Counted from the first letter of the stretch, positions 26,727 to 35,516 are shown. The stretch is 64,000 nt of DNA from Janthinobacterium violaceinigrum (GCF_009208555.1 NZ_WFLI01000009.1:124001-188000), one strand, 5' to 3'. The notes: a model not told the origin generated them from the letters alone. A program made the numbers and translations.

Positions 26727-29279
26727 TCAAGCCTCCACGGCAAGGATGGGGATCACGGTGCTGCGGCGTTCCATCTCTGTGGCAGGGCGGATCTGGCCCC
26801 GCTCTTCGACGAACACCACGTTGTCATCGTGCTTGTCGCTGTTGACGAAATGACGGAAACGCTGGCGCACGGCGGGGTCCGTGACGGCTGCCTGCCATTC
26901 GCAGGCATAGGTGTCGACCACGTGCTGCATGTCCGCTTCCAGCTCGTGCGCGATCCCCAGGCGGTCGTCGACGATGACGCGCTTGAGGTAATCGAGGCCC
27001 CCTTCCAGGTTGTCGCGCCACACGCTGGTGCGCTGCAGGCGGTCGGCCGTGCGCACGTAGAACATCAGGAAGCGGTCGACATAGCGCACCAGGGTGGCTT
27101 CATCGAGGTCCGATGCGATCAGTTCCGCGTGGCGCGGCTTCATGCCGCCATTGCCGCACACGTACAGGTTCCAGCCCTTTTCCGTGGCGATCAGGCCCAC
27201 GTCCTTGCCCTGCGCCTCGGCGCATTCACGCGTGCAGCCGGACACCCCGAACTTGATCTTGTGCGGCGTGCGCAAGCCCTTGTAGCGGTTTTCCAGCTGA
27301 ATCGCAAAACCCACGCTGTCGGCCACGCCGTAGCGGCACCAGGTGGAGCCGACGCACGATTTGACCGTGCGCAGCGACTTGCCGTAGGCGTGGCCCGATT
27401 CGAAGCCGGCCGCGATCAGCTCTTCCCAGATGGCCGGCAACTGCTCGACGCGCGCGCCGAACAGGTCCACCCGCTGGCCGCCCGTGATCTTGGTATATAA
27501 ACCGTATTTTTTCGCCACCATGCCCACGGCGATCAAGCCGTCGGCCGTCACCTCGCCGCCCGGCATGCGGGGTACCACCGAGTACGTGCCATCCTTCTGG
27601 ATATTGCCGAGGAAGTAATCGTTACTGTCCTGCAGGCTCGCATGCACGGGCGAGAGGATGAAATCGTTCCAGCACGAGGCGAGGATATTCGCCGCCACGG
27701 GCTTGCACACGTCGCAACCGAGGCCCTGTCCATGCGCGGACAGCAGCGCGCCGAAGCTGCGGATCTTGCCCACGCGGACCAGGTGGTGCAGCTCCTGGCG
27801 CGAGTAGGCAAAGTGCTCGCACACGTGGTTGTTGACTGCCAGGCCCTGCTTCTGCATTTCCGCCTTCATGATCTGCGTCACCAGCGGCACGCAGCCGCCG
27901 CAGGCCGTGCCGGCTTTCGTGCAGGATTTTAATGCGCCGATGCTGGTGGCGCCATCGGCGACGGCCGCGCACAGCGCGCCTTTCGACACGTCGTTGCACG
28001 AGCAGATCTGCGCCGACGCGGGCAAGGCATCCACGCCCAGGCCCGCTCTTTGCTGGCCGTCCGCCTGCGGCAGGATCAGGAACTCGGGCGATGCCGGCAG
28101 CTCGATTTTATTCAGCATCATCTGCAAGAGCGTGCCGTACTCGCTGGCGTCGCCTACCATCACACCGCCCAGCAGATACTTGCCGCAATCGGAAACGACG
28201 ATCTTCTTGTAGATCTGCTTGCGCTCGTCCATGAACTGGTAGGAGCGGCTACCCGGCGCATTGCCGTGCGGGTCGCCCAGGCTGGCCACGTCCACGCCCA
28301 TCAGTTTCAATTTGGTGCTCATGTCGGCGCCCTTGAACGACGCTTCGCCCTCTTCCTGCAGCATGTGGCGCGCCGCGATGCGGGCCATTTCGTAGCCGGG
28401 CGCCACCAGGCCGAACACGAGGCCGCCCCACAGCGCGCATTCGCCGATCGCATAGATATCGGGGTCGGACGTGACGCAGCTGTCGTCGATGGCGATGCCG
28501 CCGCGCGGCCCCACGTCCAGGCCGCAGGCGCGCGCCAGCTCGTCGCGGGGGCGGATGCCGGCCGAAAAGACGATCATGTCCGCTTCCAGGTGGCTGCCGT
28601 CGGCAAACTGCATGCGGTGCGTGGCCGCTTCGCCGTCGACGATGGCCAGGGTATTTTTTTGCGTGTGCACGGTCACGCCCAGTTCCTCGATCTTGCGGCG
28701 CAGGACGCGCGCGCCGCCCTCGTCCACCTGCACGGCCATCAGGCGCGGCGCGAATTCCACCACGTGGGTGTCGAGCTTCAGGTCGCGCAAGGCTTTCGCG
28801 CATTCGAGACCCAGCAGTCCCCCGCCGATCACCACGCCCGTGGCGGACTTGGCGCCCCAGGCCAGCATGGCTTCCAGGTCTTCGATGGTGCGGTAGACGA
28901 AGCAGCCGTCGCGGTCCTTGCCCGGCAGCGGCGGCACGAACGGCGTGGAGCCGGTGGCGAACACCAGCTTGTCGTAGGCGAGGATTTCTCCCGTGCTGGC
29001 CGTGACAGTCTTCGCCGCGCGGTCGATGGACACGGCGCGCGCATTGAGCTTCAGCACGAGGTTGTCCTTGTCAAAGAAGCCGGGCGCCACCAAGGAGAGG
29101 TCCTCGGCCGATTTGCCGCTGAAAAATTCGGACAGGTGCACCCTGTCGTAGGCAGGACGGGGCTCTTCGCACAGCACCGTCACGGACAGGCGCGTGTTGT
29201 GCTCCAGCGCCAGCCGTTCGAGGAATTTATGTCCGACCATGCCATGGCCCAGCACGACGATGTTCAGGGGATGGTTCAT
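26727..29279 (-). CDS. nirB: NADH-dependent nitrite reductase large subunit
   Basis: An 850-residue cytosolic enzyme reducing nitrite to ammonium. The order is an FAD/NADH module (VVLGHGMVGHKFLERL; VVIGGGLLGLECAKAL), a BFD-type [2Fe-2S] region (ICSCNDVSKGALCAA; ACGGCVPLV) and a siroheme/[4Fe-4S] domain with C-x5-C (SCVGSTWCRYG) and C-x3-C (SGCTRECAEAQG). It is full length. It begins 10 bases after the transporter stop and is followed by nirD. Confidence 0.97.
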   Translation of the reverse strand: MNHPLNIVVLGHGMVGHKFLERLALEHNTRLSVTVLCEEPRPAYDRVHLSEFFSGKSAEDLSLVAPGFFDKDNLVLKLNARAVSIDRAAKTVTASTGEILAYDKLVFATGSTPFVPPLPGKDRDGCFVYRTIEDLEAMLAWGAKSATGVVIGGGLLGLECAKALRDLKLDTHVVEFAPRLMAVQVDEGGARVLRRKIEELGVTVHTQKNTLAIVDGEAATHRMQFADGSHLEADMIVFSAGIRPRDELARACGLDVGPRGGIAIDDSCVTSDPDIYAIGECALWGGLVFGLVAPGYEMARIAARHMLQEEGEASFKGADMSTKLKLMGVDVASLGDPHGNAPGSRSYQFMDERKQIYKKIVVSDCGKYLLGGVMVGDASEYGTLLQMMLNKIELPASPEFLILPQADGQQRAGLGVDALPASAQICSCNDVSKGALCAAVADGATSIGALKSCTKAGTACGGCVPLVTQIMKAEMQKQGLAVNNHVCEHFAYSRQELHHLVRVGKIRSFGALLSAHGQGLGCDVCKPVAANILASCWNDFILSPVHASLQDSNDYFLGNIQKDGTYSVVPRMPGGEVTADGLIAVGMVAKKYGLYTKITGGQRVDLFGARVEQLPAIWEELIAAGFESGHAYGKSLRTVKSCVGSTWCRYGVADSVGFAIQLENRYKGLRTPHKIKFGVSGCTRECAEAQGKDVGLIATEKGWNLYVCGNGGMKPRHAELIASDLDEATLVRYVDRFLMFYVRTADRLQRTSVWRDNLEGGLDYLKRVIVDDRLGIAHELEADMQHVVDTYACEWQAAVTDPAVRQRFRHFVNSDKHDDNVVFVEERGQIRPATEMERRSTVIPILAVEA

Positions 29280-29289
29280 TGCTGTCTCC

Positions 29290-30585
29290 TCAGGCCGCGG
29301 CCATGTTCGGTTCGGCCGCTTCGCGCGTAAAACGCACGGCGATGGCGCACAGGGCCGAGATCACCACCAGCGCGCTGAGGATGGTCAATGTCTGGCGGAT
29401 GTCGCCCGTGCCCTTCATCAGGAAGCCCGCCGCCACGGCGCCCACGTTGCCGCCCGCGCCGATGATGCCGGCCACACCGCCCAGGGCACGGCTGTCGATG
29501 AAGGGCACCAGCGCGTAAGTGGCGCCGCAAGCCATGTGGGTGAACAGGCCGAAGACCAGCATGGCGATGACGGCATAGGTCACGCTGTCGACTTTCGCAA
29601 ACCACAGCAAGCCCACGCCTTCGCCTATCATCAGCATGAACAGCAGGGTCACGCGGCTGTTCAGATTGCCGCGCAGGGCCAATTTGTCCGACAGCCAGCC
29701 GCCCAGGGCGCGGGCAAACAGGGCCAGCAGGCCGAAGCTGCCGGCGGCCAGGCCCGCCGATTTCAGCGACAGGCCGAAATGGTCGACGTAATACACGGCG
29801 GCGATGTTGTGGATGAAGATCTCGATGCCGAAGCAGGCGCCGTAGGTGACGAACAGCAGCCACACGCGGTAGTTGGCACTGGCCGCCTTGAAGCTGCCCC
29901 AGCCGCCCTTTTTATTCCCTTCAATGGCCACGCCCGCCGCGCGCAATTCCGAGTAATTGCCTTCCGGGCAATCCTGCGTATAGCGCCAGTACAGGGCGGC
30001 CATCACCAGCATCAGCACGCCCGGCACCAGCAGGGCCACGCGCCAGCCCAGCGATTCGGATACGCCCAGCATCAGCACGGCGCCCAGCAGCAGCGGCATC
30101 AGCGCCTGCGCCGCCCCGCCGCCCGCATTGCCCCAGCCGGCGGCGGCCGCATTTGCCGTGCCCACCACGCGGGGCGCGAACATCACGGAGGTGTGATATT
30201 GGGTGATGACAAAGCTGGCACCTACGGCGCCGATGCCCAGGCGGAAGAACAGAAAGCTTTCATAGCTTTGCGAGGCAGCCACGCCCAGCACGGGGATGGC
30301 GCCCAGCAGCAGCAAGCCCGTGTAGGTCTTGCGCGGGCCGTAGCGGTCGCACAAGGGTCCCACGATCAGGCGCACGAGGATGGTGATGGCGACAGCCGCG
30401 ATATTGATATTTGCCACTTGTGCCAGGGACAGGCCGAACTCGCCCTTGATGACCGGCATCAGCGGTGCGCAGGCAAACCAGGCGAAGAAACACACGAAAA
30501 ATGCCATCCACGTCAGGTGGAATGCGCGCATGGGCGGCGTGGCGAGGGAGAAGAGCGCGATGCGCGTTGCTTTTTGGCTGGCCAT
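29290..30585 (-). CDS. narK: NarK-type nitrate/nitrite porter (MFS)
   Basis: A 431-residue inner-membrane transporter with about twelve membrane segments. Both nitrate-signature glycine stretches of the nitrate/nitrite porter family are present: AAGWGNAGGGAAQ near residue 155 and GIIGAGGNVGAVAAGF near residue 370, together with DRYGPRKTY after segment 2. As the first gene of an assimilatory operon it probably imports nitrate. The gene symbol is by family; NasA and NrtP are other names in use. Expression is expected to depend on the leader attenuator directly upstream. Confidence 0.93.
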   Translation of the reverse strand: MASQKATRIALFSLATPPMRAFHLTWMAFFVCFFAWFACAPLMPVIKGEFGLSLAQVANINIAAVAITILVRLIVGPLCDRYGPRKTYTGLLLLGAIPVLGVAASQSYESFLFFRLGIGAVGASFVITQYHTSVMFAPRVVGTANAAAAGWGNAGGGAAQALMPLLLGAVLMLGVSESLGWRVALLVPGVLMLVMAALYWRYTQDCPEGNYSELRAAGVAIEGNKKGGWGSFKAASANYRVWLLFVTYGACFGIEIFIHNIAAVYYVDHFGLSLKSAGLAAGSFGLLALFARALGGWLSDKLALRGNLNSRVTLLFMLMIGEGVGLLWFAKVDSVTYAVIAMLVFGLFTHMACGATYALVPFIDSRALGGVAGIIGAGGNVGAVAAGFLMKGTGDIRQTLTILSALVVISALCAIAVRFTREAAEPNMAAA

Positions 30586-30612
30586 GATAGGTTCCCGAAG
30601 TATCCCGTTGAT

Positions 30613-30669
30613 AAAACAAAACGGCGCCCGCCCCCGCCGATGAAAAAATCAGCCAGGGCGGACGCCGTT
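30613..30669 (-). terminator. Leader terminator (attenuator) of the nitrate operon
   Basis: On the minus strand, 30669-30655 pairs with 30634-30620 to give a 15-base-pair stem (two G-U pairs, no mismatch), followed by TTTTGTTTT. It lies 28 bases before the narK start and after the sigma-54 promoter, so it would stop transcription before the operon unless another fold prevents it. Its 5' arm contains the loop and the 3' side of the ANTAR-type hairpin P2. Confidence 0.9.
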
Positions 30670-30693
30670 GTCCAGGTGGTCCGTCGTTGGACC
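30659..30693 (-). promoter_or_regulatory. ANTAR-type two-hairpin antiterminator RNA
   Basis: Read on the minus strand, P1 is GGTCC, hexaloop AACGAC, GGACC (30693-30678). Three bases later P2 is TGGAC, hexaloop AACGGC, GTCCG (30674-30659). Both loops have A at position 1 and G at position 4, the signature bound by ANTAR-domain antiterminators such as NasR and NasT. P2 shares bases 30659-30669 with the terminator stem, so the two folds exclude each other: the layout known from nitrate leaders. Confidence 0.85.
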
Positions 30694-30740
30694 GTTGTGC
30701 GTTTATTCAGGGGATCGCCGTTGATCCGTCTCTTCTGTTT

Positions 30741-30757
30741 AGCAAGTGCCGTGCCAG
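30741..30757 (-). promoter_or_regulatory. Sigma-54 (RpoN) promoter of the nitrate operon
   Basis: The minus strand reads CTGGCACGGCACTTGCT, a consensus -24/-12 element: the GG at 30755-30754 and the GC at 30743-30742 have the required spacing. Transcription would start near 30730, giving a leader of about 145 bases before narK. Confidence 0.88.
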
Positions 30758-30785
30758 CTTCTTCGCCGGGCACGCAGCGCCATTC

Positions 30786-30824
30786 GCACCGGCTTTGCGC
30801 CAGATCATGGCCAATCACGGTGCA
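30786..30824. promoter_or_regulatory. Possible NtrC-binding region
   Basis: Two imperfect matches to the NtrC site (GCACC, five bases, GGTGC) lie upstream of the sigma-54 promoter: TGCACC starts at 30824 on the minus strand with a poor right half, and GGTGC at 30790-30786 with a poor left half. They would centre roughly 60 and 85 bases before the start point, a workable enhancer position. Only half of each site is good. Confidence 0.4.
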
Positions 30825-30909
30825 AGCACGCCACTTGCTGGTGCATGCGGGAACCGGCACGTGGCATGTCTTGTCTAACTACCATCTGAAGCAGGTGCGG
30901 GAGGCCACG

Positions 30910-32619
30910 ATGCTCAAGACATTGCGCCGCCGATTGTGGAAACACGCGCCACCGTGGCCGCCATGGCTCGCTTGCGTGTGCGCTGGCGTGTTGCTCATTA
31001 CGTGGAGCAATACTGCCGCCGCGCAAGAGCCGAAGGAACACAGCGAACTCGATGCCACCGTCGTTGCGCCCTTCCGCGCCGCGCCCGGCGAGCGGAGCAC
31101 GCAGGCGCGCACCTTTCTGGTCCGCCTCGCCTACCCCGACGAGGGCCGCCCCCATGCGGTGCGCTGGACCGTGACCCTGTCCGGCCCGGGGACGCAAGGC
31201 GCCGTGCTGCGGCGCTGGTCGGGCACGGCGCAGGTGGGAGCGGGCGGCCAGCGCATCAGCTTGCCCTGGGATGGCCGCGCCGACGCCGATGCGCGCGAAC
31301 GGCGCGTGCGGGTGCCGGACGGCCTGTACCAGCTGCGCCTGGTGGCCGTGGCGGACGCGCAGACGCCGCAGCCAGCGCTGGTGGAACAGCAATGGCCGAT
31401 CCAGGTACTGCGGGGCCGCGGCACGGCGCCTGACGTGCCCGCCTTCCAGGCGGGCCTGCAGCAACTGCCCAGCCTGGATGGCCAGGCAGACTACCGCATC
31501 GTCTACGCCAACCTGCACAGCCAGACGCGCCACAGCGACGGCGGCGCACCGCTCGATGCCTGCCATGGCGCGCAAGACCCGCAAACGGGGCTCTACGGCC
31601 CCATCGATGCCTATCTTTATGCGCAGCAACATGGGCTCGATGCCCTGATGACGTCCGAGCACAACCATATGTATGACGGTTCCGACGGCACCAACGGCGC
31701 TGCCGTGCCGGCCGAAGCAAAGGCCCTGTACCAGACGGGGCTGGCCGAAGCGGCTGCGTATTCGGCTGCCCATCCCGGCTTCCTGGCCCTGTACGGCATG
31801 GAATGGGGCGTCATCAACCAGGGCGGCCACCTGAACATCTTCAATAGCGAGCAGTTGCTGGGCTGGGAAAGAAATGCCCAAGGCGAGCTGCTGGCCGATG
31901 TGGAAACGCCGAAGAGCGATTACGCGGGCCTGTATACGCTGATGCGCGAACGGGGCTGGATCGGGCAATTCAACCATCCCGCCTATGCGGGCCAGTTTCT
32001 CGTCGACAGCCAGCCGCTGGGCTACACGCCGGACGGCGACGCGGCCATGGTGCTGTGCGAAGTGATGAACACGTCCGCCTTTTCCACGAACGACCAGGAA
32101 ACGGAAACGCGGCGCAGCAACTACGAGGCGGCCTGCAACCGGGCCCTGGCGGCCGGCTACCACGTGGCCTTCAGCAGCAACCAGGATAACCACTGCGCCA
32201 ACTGGGGCGCGGCCTACGGCAACCGCACGGCCGTGCTGGTGGCCAGCCCGGCCGCCGGCATGCCCGTGTCACGCGACAGCTTCCTCGAAGCATTGCGCGC
32301 GCGCCGCGTGTTTGCCACCATGGACAAGCATGCGCAGCTGCTGTTCACGGCCAATGGCAAGCTGATGGGCGAGCGTTTCGACAACCACGGTCCCTTGCAC
32401 CTGGCCATCAGTTTCAGCAACGGCGCAGGACGGCAAGCGGCCGCCGTCGCCATCTTCCACGGCGTGCCGGGCGGCAATGGCTCCGTCACGGCCCTGTCGG
32501 ACCAGGCCGAGCTCACCGTCACGCCCGTGCCCGGCCCCCATTTCTATTACGCGCGGCTGACGCAGGACGACGGCAATATCGTCTGGTCGGCGCCCGTGTG
32601 GGTCAATCAGTTGCCGTGA
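30910..32619 (+). CDS. Secreted PHP-type (CehA/McbA-like) metallohydrolase-like protein
   Basis: A 569-residue protein with a signal peptide (about residues 1-38, ending TAAAQ). Residues about 50-165 form a beta-sandwich similar to FlgD-type Ig domains (ISLPWDGRADADARERRVRVPDGLYQLRL-like pattern). The rest has PHP-superfamily metal motifs: NLHSQTRHSDG, TSEHNHMYDG, GQFNHPAYAG and SSNQDNHC. Members hydrolyse phosphoesters or carbamates, but many are uncharacterised. ATG 30910 follows GGGAGG. It is divergent from the nitrate operon and shares its 324-base control region. Its end overlaps the convergent LysR gene by 17 bases. Confidence 0.8.
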   Translation: MLKTLRRRLWKHAPPWPPWLACVCAGVLLITWSNTAAAQEPKEHSELDATVVAPFRAAPGERSTQARTFLVRLAYPDEGRPHAVRWTVTLSGPGTQGAVLRRWSGTAQVGAGGQRISLPWDGRADADARERRVRVPDGLYQLRLVAVADAQTPQPALVEQQWPIQVLRGRGTAPDVPAFQAGLQQLPSLDGQADYRIVYANLHSQTRHSDGGAPLDACHGAQDPQTGLYGPIDAYLYAQQHGLDALMTSEHNHMYDGSDGTNGAAVPAEAKALYQTGLAEAAAYSAAHPGFLALYGMEWGVINQGGHLNIFNSEQLLGWERNAQGELLADVETPKSDYAGLYTLMRERGWIGQFNHPAYAGQFLVDSQPLGYTPDGDAAMVLCEVMNTSAFSTNDQETETRRSNYEAACNRALAAGYHVAFSSNQDNHCANWGAAYGNRTAVLVASPAAGMPVSRDSFLEALRARRVFATMDKHAQLLFTANGKLMGERFDNHGPLHLAISFSNGAGRQAAAVAIFHGVPGGNGSVTALSDQAELTVTPVPGPHFYYARLTQDDGNIVWSAPVWVNQLP

Positions 32620-33535
32620 CGGTGACCGCGGGGGCGGCATGCCGGGCCATCAGTTCGGTCACCCAGTCGATGAAGACGCGCAGTTTCTTGCTGACATGGC
32701 GATTCGGCGGATAGGCGAGATAGAGCGGCATGGCGTCGACCGTCCATGCCTGGAACAACGGCAGCAGCTCGCCCCTGGCCACGTGCTGCCGCGCCATATA
32801 ATCGGGCAGCCACAGCACGCCCAGCCCCGCCACCCCGGCCGCCAGGTAGGCGTTGCCATCGTCGATCGACAGCACGTACTGGCCATGGATCTTCACGCTC
32901 TTGCCCTCGCGGTGCATGACGTACGGAAAGCCGTTGCCGCTACTTCCCCAGCGAAAGCGCACGATGCGGTGCGCGCTGTCCTGCAAGTCCAGCGGATGCA
33001 AGGGCGTGCCCACCCGTTGCAGGTAGGCAGGCGCCGCATACACGCCCAGTGGCAAGTCGGCAAGCTTGCGCGCCATCAGCGACTGGTCGGTGATGTCACC
33101 GCCGCGTATCACGCAATCGACATTGTCGCCGATCACGTCGACCATGCGGTCGCTGGCGCCCATGTCGAGCACAATATCGGGATACCGCGCATGAAACCCG
33201 GGCAGCGCCGGCACCAGCAGCAAAGCGGCGAGCGGACTGGGTACGTCCACGCGCAACTGGCCCCGTGGCAAGGCAGCGGCATGCGGCAAGCTCGTTTCGA
33301 TTTCTTCCAGGGTGTCGAGCACCTGCACGATGCGCTCGTAGTAGGCGGCGCCATCGGCCGTCACATTGACCTTGCGCGTGGTGCGGTTCAGCAGCTTCAG
33401 GCGCAGCCGCGCCTCGAGCTGCTGCACCAGCTGCGTCACCGTGGTGCGGCTCATATGCAAGGTCGCGGCCGCCCGCGTAAAACTGCCCGTTTCGACCACC
33501 CGCACGAATGCCCGCATCGTATCCAACTTGTCCAT
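32603..33535 (-). CDS. LysR-family transcriptional regulator
   Basis: A 310-residue LysR regulator with an N-terminal helix-turn-helix (FTRAAATLHMSRTTVTQLVQ) and a CrgA-like effector domain (GQLRVDVPSPLAALLLVPAL). ATG 33535 is preceded by GGAGG with five bases between. It is divergent from the RidA-family gene, 131 bases away, which may be its target. Confidence 0.92.
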   Translation of the reverse strand: MDKLDTMRAFVRVVETGSFTRAAATLHMSRTTVTQLVQQLEARLRLKLLNRTTRKVNVTADGAAYYERIVQVLDTLEEIETSLPHAAALPRGQLRVDVPSPLAALLLVPALPGFHARYPDIVLDMGASDRMVDVIGDNVDCVIRGGDITDQSLMARKLADLPLGVYAAPAYLQRVGTPLHPLDLQDSAHRIVRFRWGSSGNGFPYVMHREGKSVKIHGQYVLSIDDGNAYLAAGVAGLGVLWLPDYMARQHVARGELLPLFQAWTVDAMPLYLAYPPNRHVSKKLRVFIDWVTELMARHAAPAVTVTATD

Positions 33536-33666
33536 CCACACCTCCACCACCCGATTGTTTGGATTATACAAATAGTGCAGACGATAATGGCCGCTTTATC
33601 AGCAGGACGGCAGCAGATAAAGTGTTCTCCAGGCAGCAACTTCGCTGCATCAACAAAGGAAAGCTG

Positions 33667-34092
33667 ATGAAACGCGACGTCGTATTCCCTCCGGGCCGCC
33701 AAGCCCTGTATGAGCAGAACCGCTATTCGCCCGCCGTGCGCGCCAACGGCCTGCTGTTCGTGTCGGGACAGGTCGGCAGCCGCGAAGACGGTTCGCCCGA
33801 ACCCGGGCTCGAAGCCCAGGTCCGGCGCGCCTTCGACAACCTGAATGCCATCTTGCAGGCGGCCGGCTGCTCGTTCGACGACGTGCAGGACGTGACCATC
33901 TTTATCGTCGACCCGCAGGCCAACTTCCAGCGCATCTGGGATATCGTGCAAGCCGATTACTGGGGCGCAGCCCCCCACCCCACCGTCACGGCCGTTGGCG
34001 TGACGTGGCTGTATGGTTTCCAGTTCGAGATCAAGGTCGTGGCCAGGCTGCCTGGCCAGCACACTGCCCCCGGCAGCGAGCAGGAAAAATAG
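33667..34092 (+). CDS. RidA (YjgF/UK114) family protein
   Basis: A 141-residue small protein of the RidA superfamily, which form trimers; the best-known members hydrolyse reactive enamine/imine intermediates. Characteristic stretches are NGLLFVSGQVG, RRAFDNLNAILQAAGCSFDDV and the C-terminal PTVTAVGVTWLYG. The arginine that marks the deaminase-active RidA subgroup is not evident in the last motif (VTAVGVTWL), so the enzyme activity is uncertain. ATG 33667 follows AGGAAA. Confidence 0.88.
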   Translation: MKRDVVFPPGRQALYEQNRYSPAVRANGLLFVSGQVGSREDGSPEPGLEAQVRRAFDNLNAILQAAGCSFDDVQDVTIFIVDPQANFQRIWDIVQADYWGAAPHPTVTAVGVTWLYGFQFEIKVVARLPGQHTAPGSEQEK

Positions 34093-34208
34093 CGGCAGCT
34101 TTTCCCTCGCACGATTGCCCGCTGCAAGGTGCGCTGGCGCTGATCTATGGCAACATGGCAGCGCCGTTTTGACCGCAGGCGGCGCAACCGACGAATGCCA
34201 GGACACGA

Positions 34209-34844
34209 ATGAAGCCAAAAGCGCTGATCATCGCCAATATTGAAGCGTTCTTGCTGGCGCCGCTGACGGCAGCGGGCTTCAAGTTCTCGCCAGGCCAGCT
34301 GGCCTTCAAGCGCCCACGGCACGAATTCGTCCAGGCCATCCATTTCCAGGCCAACCGCCATAACGAGGAGCATGTCAGCGTGGAATTCTGGAGCCGCTAT
34401 CAGGTTTCATCGAGATCCTACGCTTCGTGGCACAAGGCGCGTTACGGTCACGAACCGGCCAACCACATCGTCGGCGACACGGCGGACTGGAATATGGGGA
34501 ACTGGCAATTCGCGGGCATCGCAGGCAAGCAGGACGCACATCACCAGCTCGTCGATCCTGCCCATCGGGCGACAGTCATGCATGGCCTGCGACACAATCT
34601 GCACACATTGGCCCTACCCTGGCTTGAGCGTCTTTCCAATTGGGAAAATGCCGCCTTGTGCCTGGTCGAAGCGCAGGACGCGCATGCCAGGGCCTGCGAT
34701 TTTTATCTGATGGCGGGCCAGCAGGAAAAAGCCCTGTGGGCACTGAACGAGGGCCTTGCTTACTGGAAGAAAAATCCTGCGGCCTCTTTTCCCGAAGAAA
34801 AAGAAGCAATCGCTTTACGGATGGAGAAATACTTCAATGCCTAA
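34209..34844 (+). CDS. Hypothetical protein, DUF4304-like N-terminus
   Basis: A 211-residue soluble protein. The N-terminal half (LTAAGFKFSPGQLAFKRP, then FVQAIHFQANRHNEEHVSVEFW) resembles DUF4304-type proteins often found near toxin-immunity genes. The C-terminal 60 residues form helices with AGQQEKALWALNEGLAYWKKN, TPR-like. I do not know its function. It precedes the zinc-ribbon/SUKH-like gene by 12 bases, so the two are probably one transcript. Confidence 0.65.
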   Translation: MKPKALIIANIEAFLLAPLTAAGFKFSPGQLAFKRPRHEFVQAIHFQANRHNEEHVSVEFWSRYQVSSRSYASWHKARYGHEPANHIVGDTADWNMGNWQFAGIAGKQDAHHQLVDPAHRATVMHGLRHNLHTLALPWLERLSNWENAALCLVEAQDAHARACDFYLMAGQQEKALWALNEGLAYWKKNPAASFPEEKEAIALRMEKYFNA

Positions 34845-34856
34845 ACACGCTACGCC

Positions 34857-35516
34857 ATGACCGACATTACTTGCCCCTACGACGGCGACTGCGGGCGCCG
34901 CTTCGACAGCAGCGCCATGGATGCCCCCGATGCTGCGTTTTTAAACACGGCCATCGGCAAGAAAATGACGTTCATGTTCCTGCACTGTCCCGCATGCTCA
35001 AGGATGTTCCAGTTCAATCCGGTCGCCTGGACGGCGCACGCTAGCGAAACGGCCGCGCCCAGGGCCGCCAGGGTGGCGAAGAAAAGCAGCAAGCAGCTGG
35101 AAAAATTGCTGGCCAGGGAACAAGTGACCGTGCCCCAGGCCTATCTCGCGCACCTCCGCAGCGCCAAGTCACGTCCCGGCGCGGCGATTTTCAAGGATGA
35201 AGAGCCCTTCACCCTGTACAGCCTGGACGCGCTGTGCCAGGAGGTGGACGTGGATGGAACCAGGTATCGGGCAGTCAGGCAGCTGGCTGGCTTTGCCCAG
35301 GCCCTGGGGCAAGCGGCGGGAAGCGGGTCGCAGCAGGCAGCCCCGTTCAGTCTTGCCGAGCTGGCGGCTTGCCTGGCCATCGGCGAGGAAAACACGCGCA
35401 TCCTGTTCATCGACAGCCGCGACAACGATGCACTGTGGATCTATCACTGCGACGGCGGCGATGTCGAACCGACGCGGCTCACCCTGACCTCGCTGATCGG
35501 GCCTGGCGTATGCTGA
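34857..35516 (+). CDS. Zinc-ribbon plus SUKH-like hypothetical protein
   Basis: A 219-residue soluble protein. The N-terminus has two cysteine pairs (CPYDGDC and HCPACS) that could form a zinc ribbon. Residues about 85-215 resemble a SMI1/KNR4 (SUKH) fold: VPQAYLAHLRSAKSRPG, FTLYSLDALCQ, LAACLAIGEENTRILFIDSR and ALWIYHCDGG. SUKH proteins frequently act as immunity proteins, but no toxin gene is next to it. The likely partner is the upstream gene, 12 bases away. Confidence 0.65.
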   Translation: MTDITCPYDGDCGRRFDSSAMDAPDAAFLNTAIGKKMTFMFLHCPACSRMFQFNPVAWTAHASETAAPRAARVAKKSSKQLEKLLAREQVTVPQAYLAHLRSAKSRPGAAIFKDEEPFTLYSLDALCQEVDVDGTRYRAVRQLAGFAQALGQAAGSGSQQAAPFSLAELAACLAIGEENTRILFIDSRDNDALWIYHCDGGDVEPTRLTLTSLIGPGVC

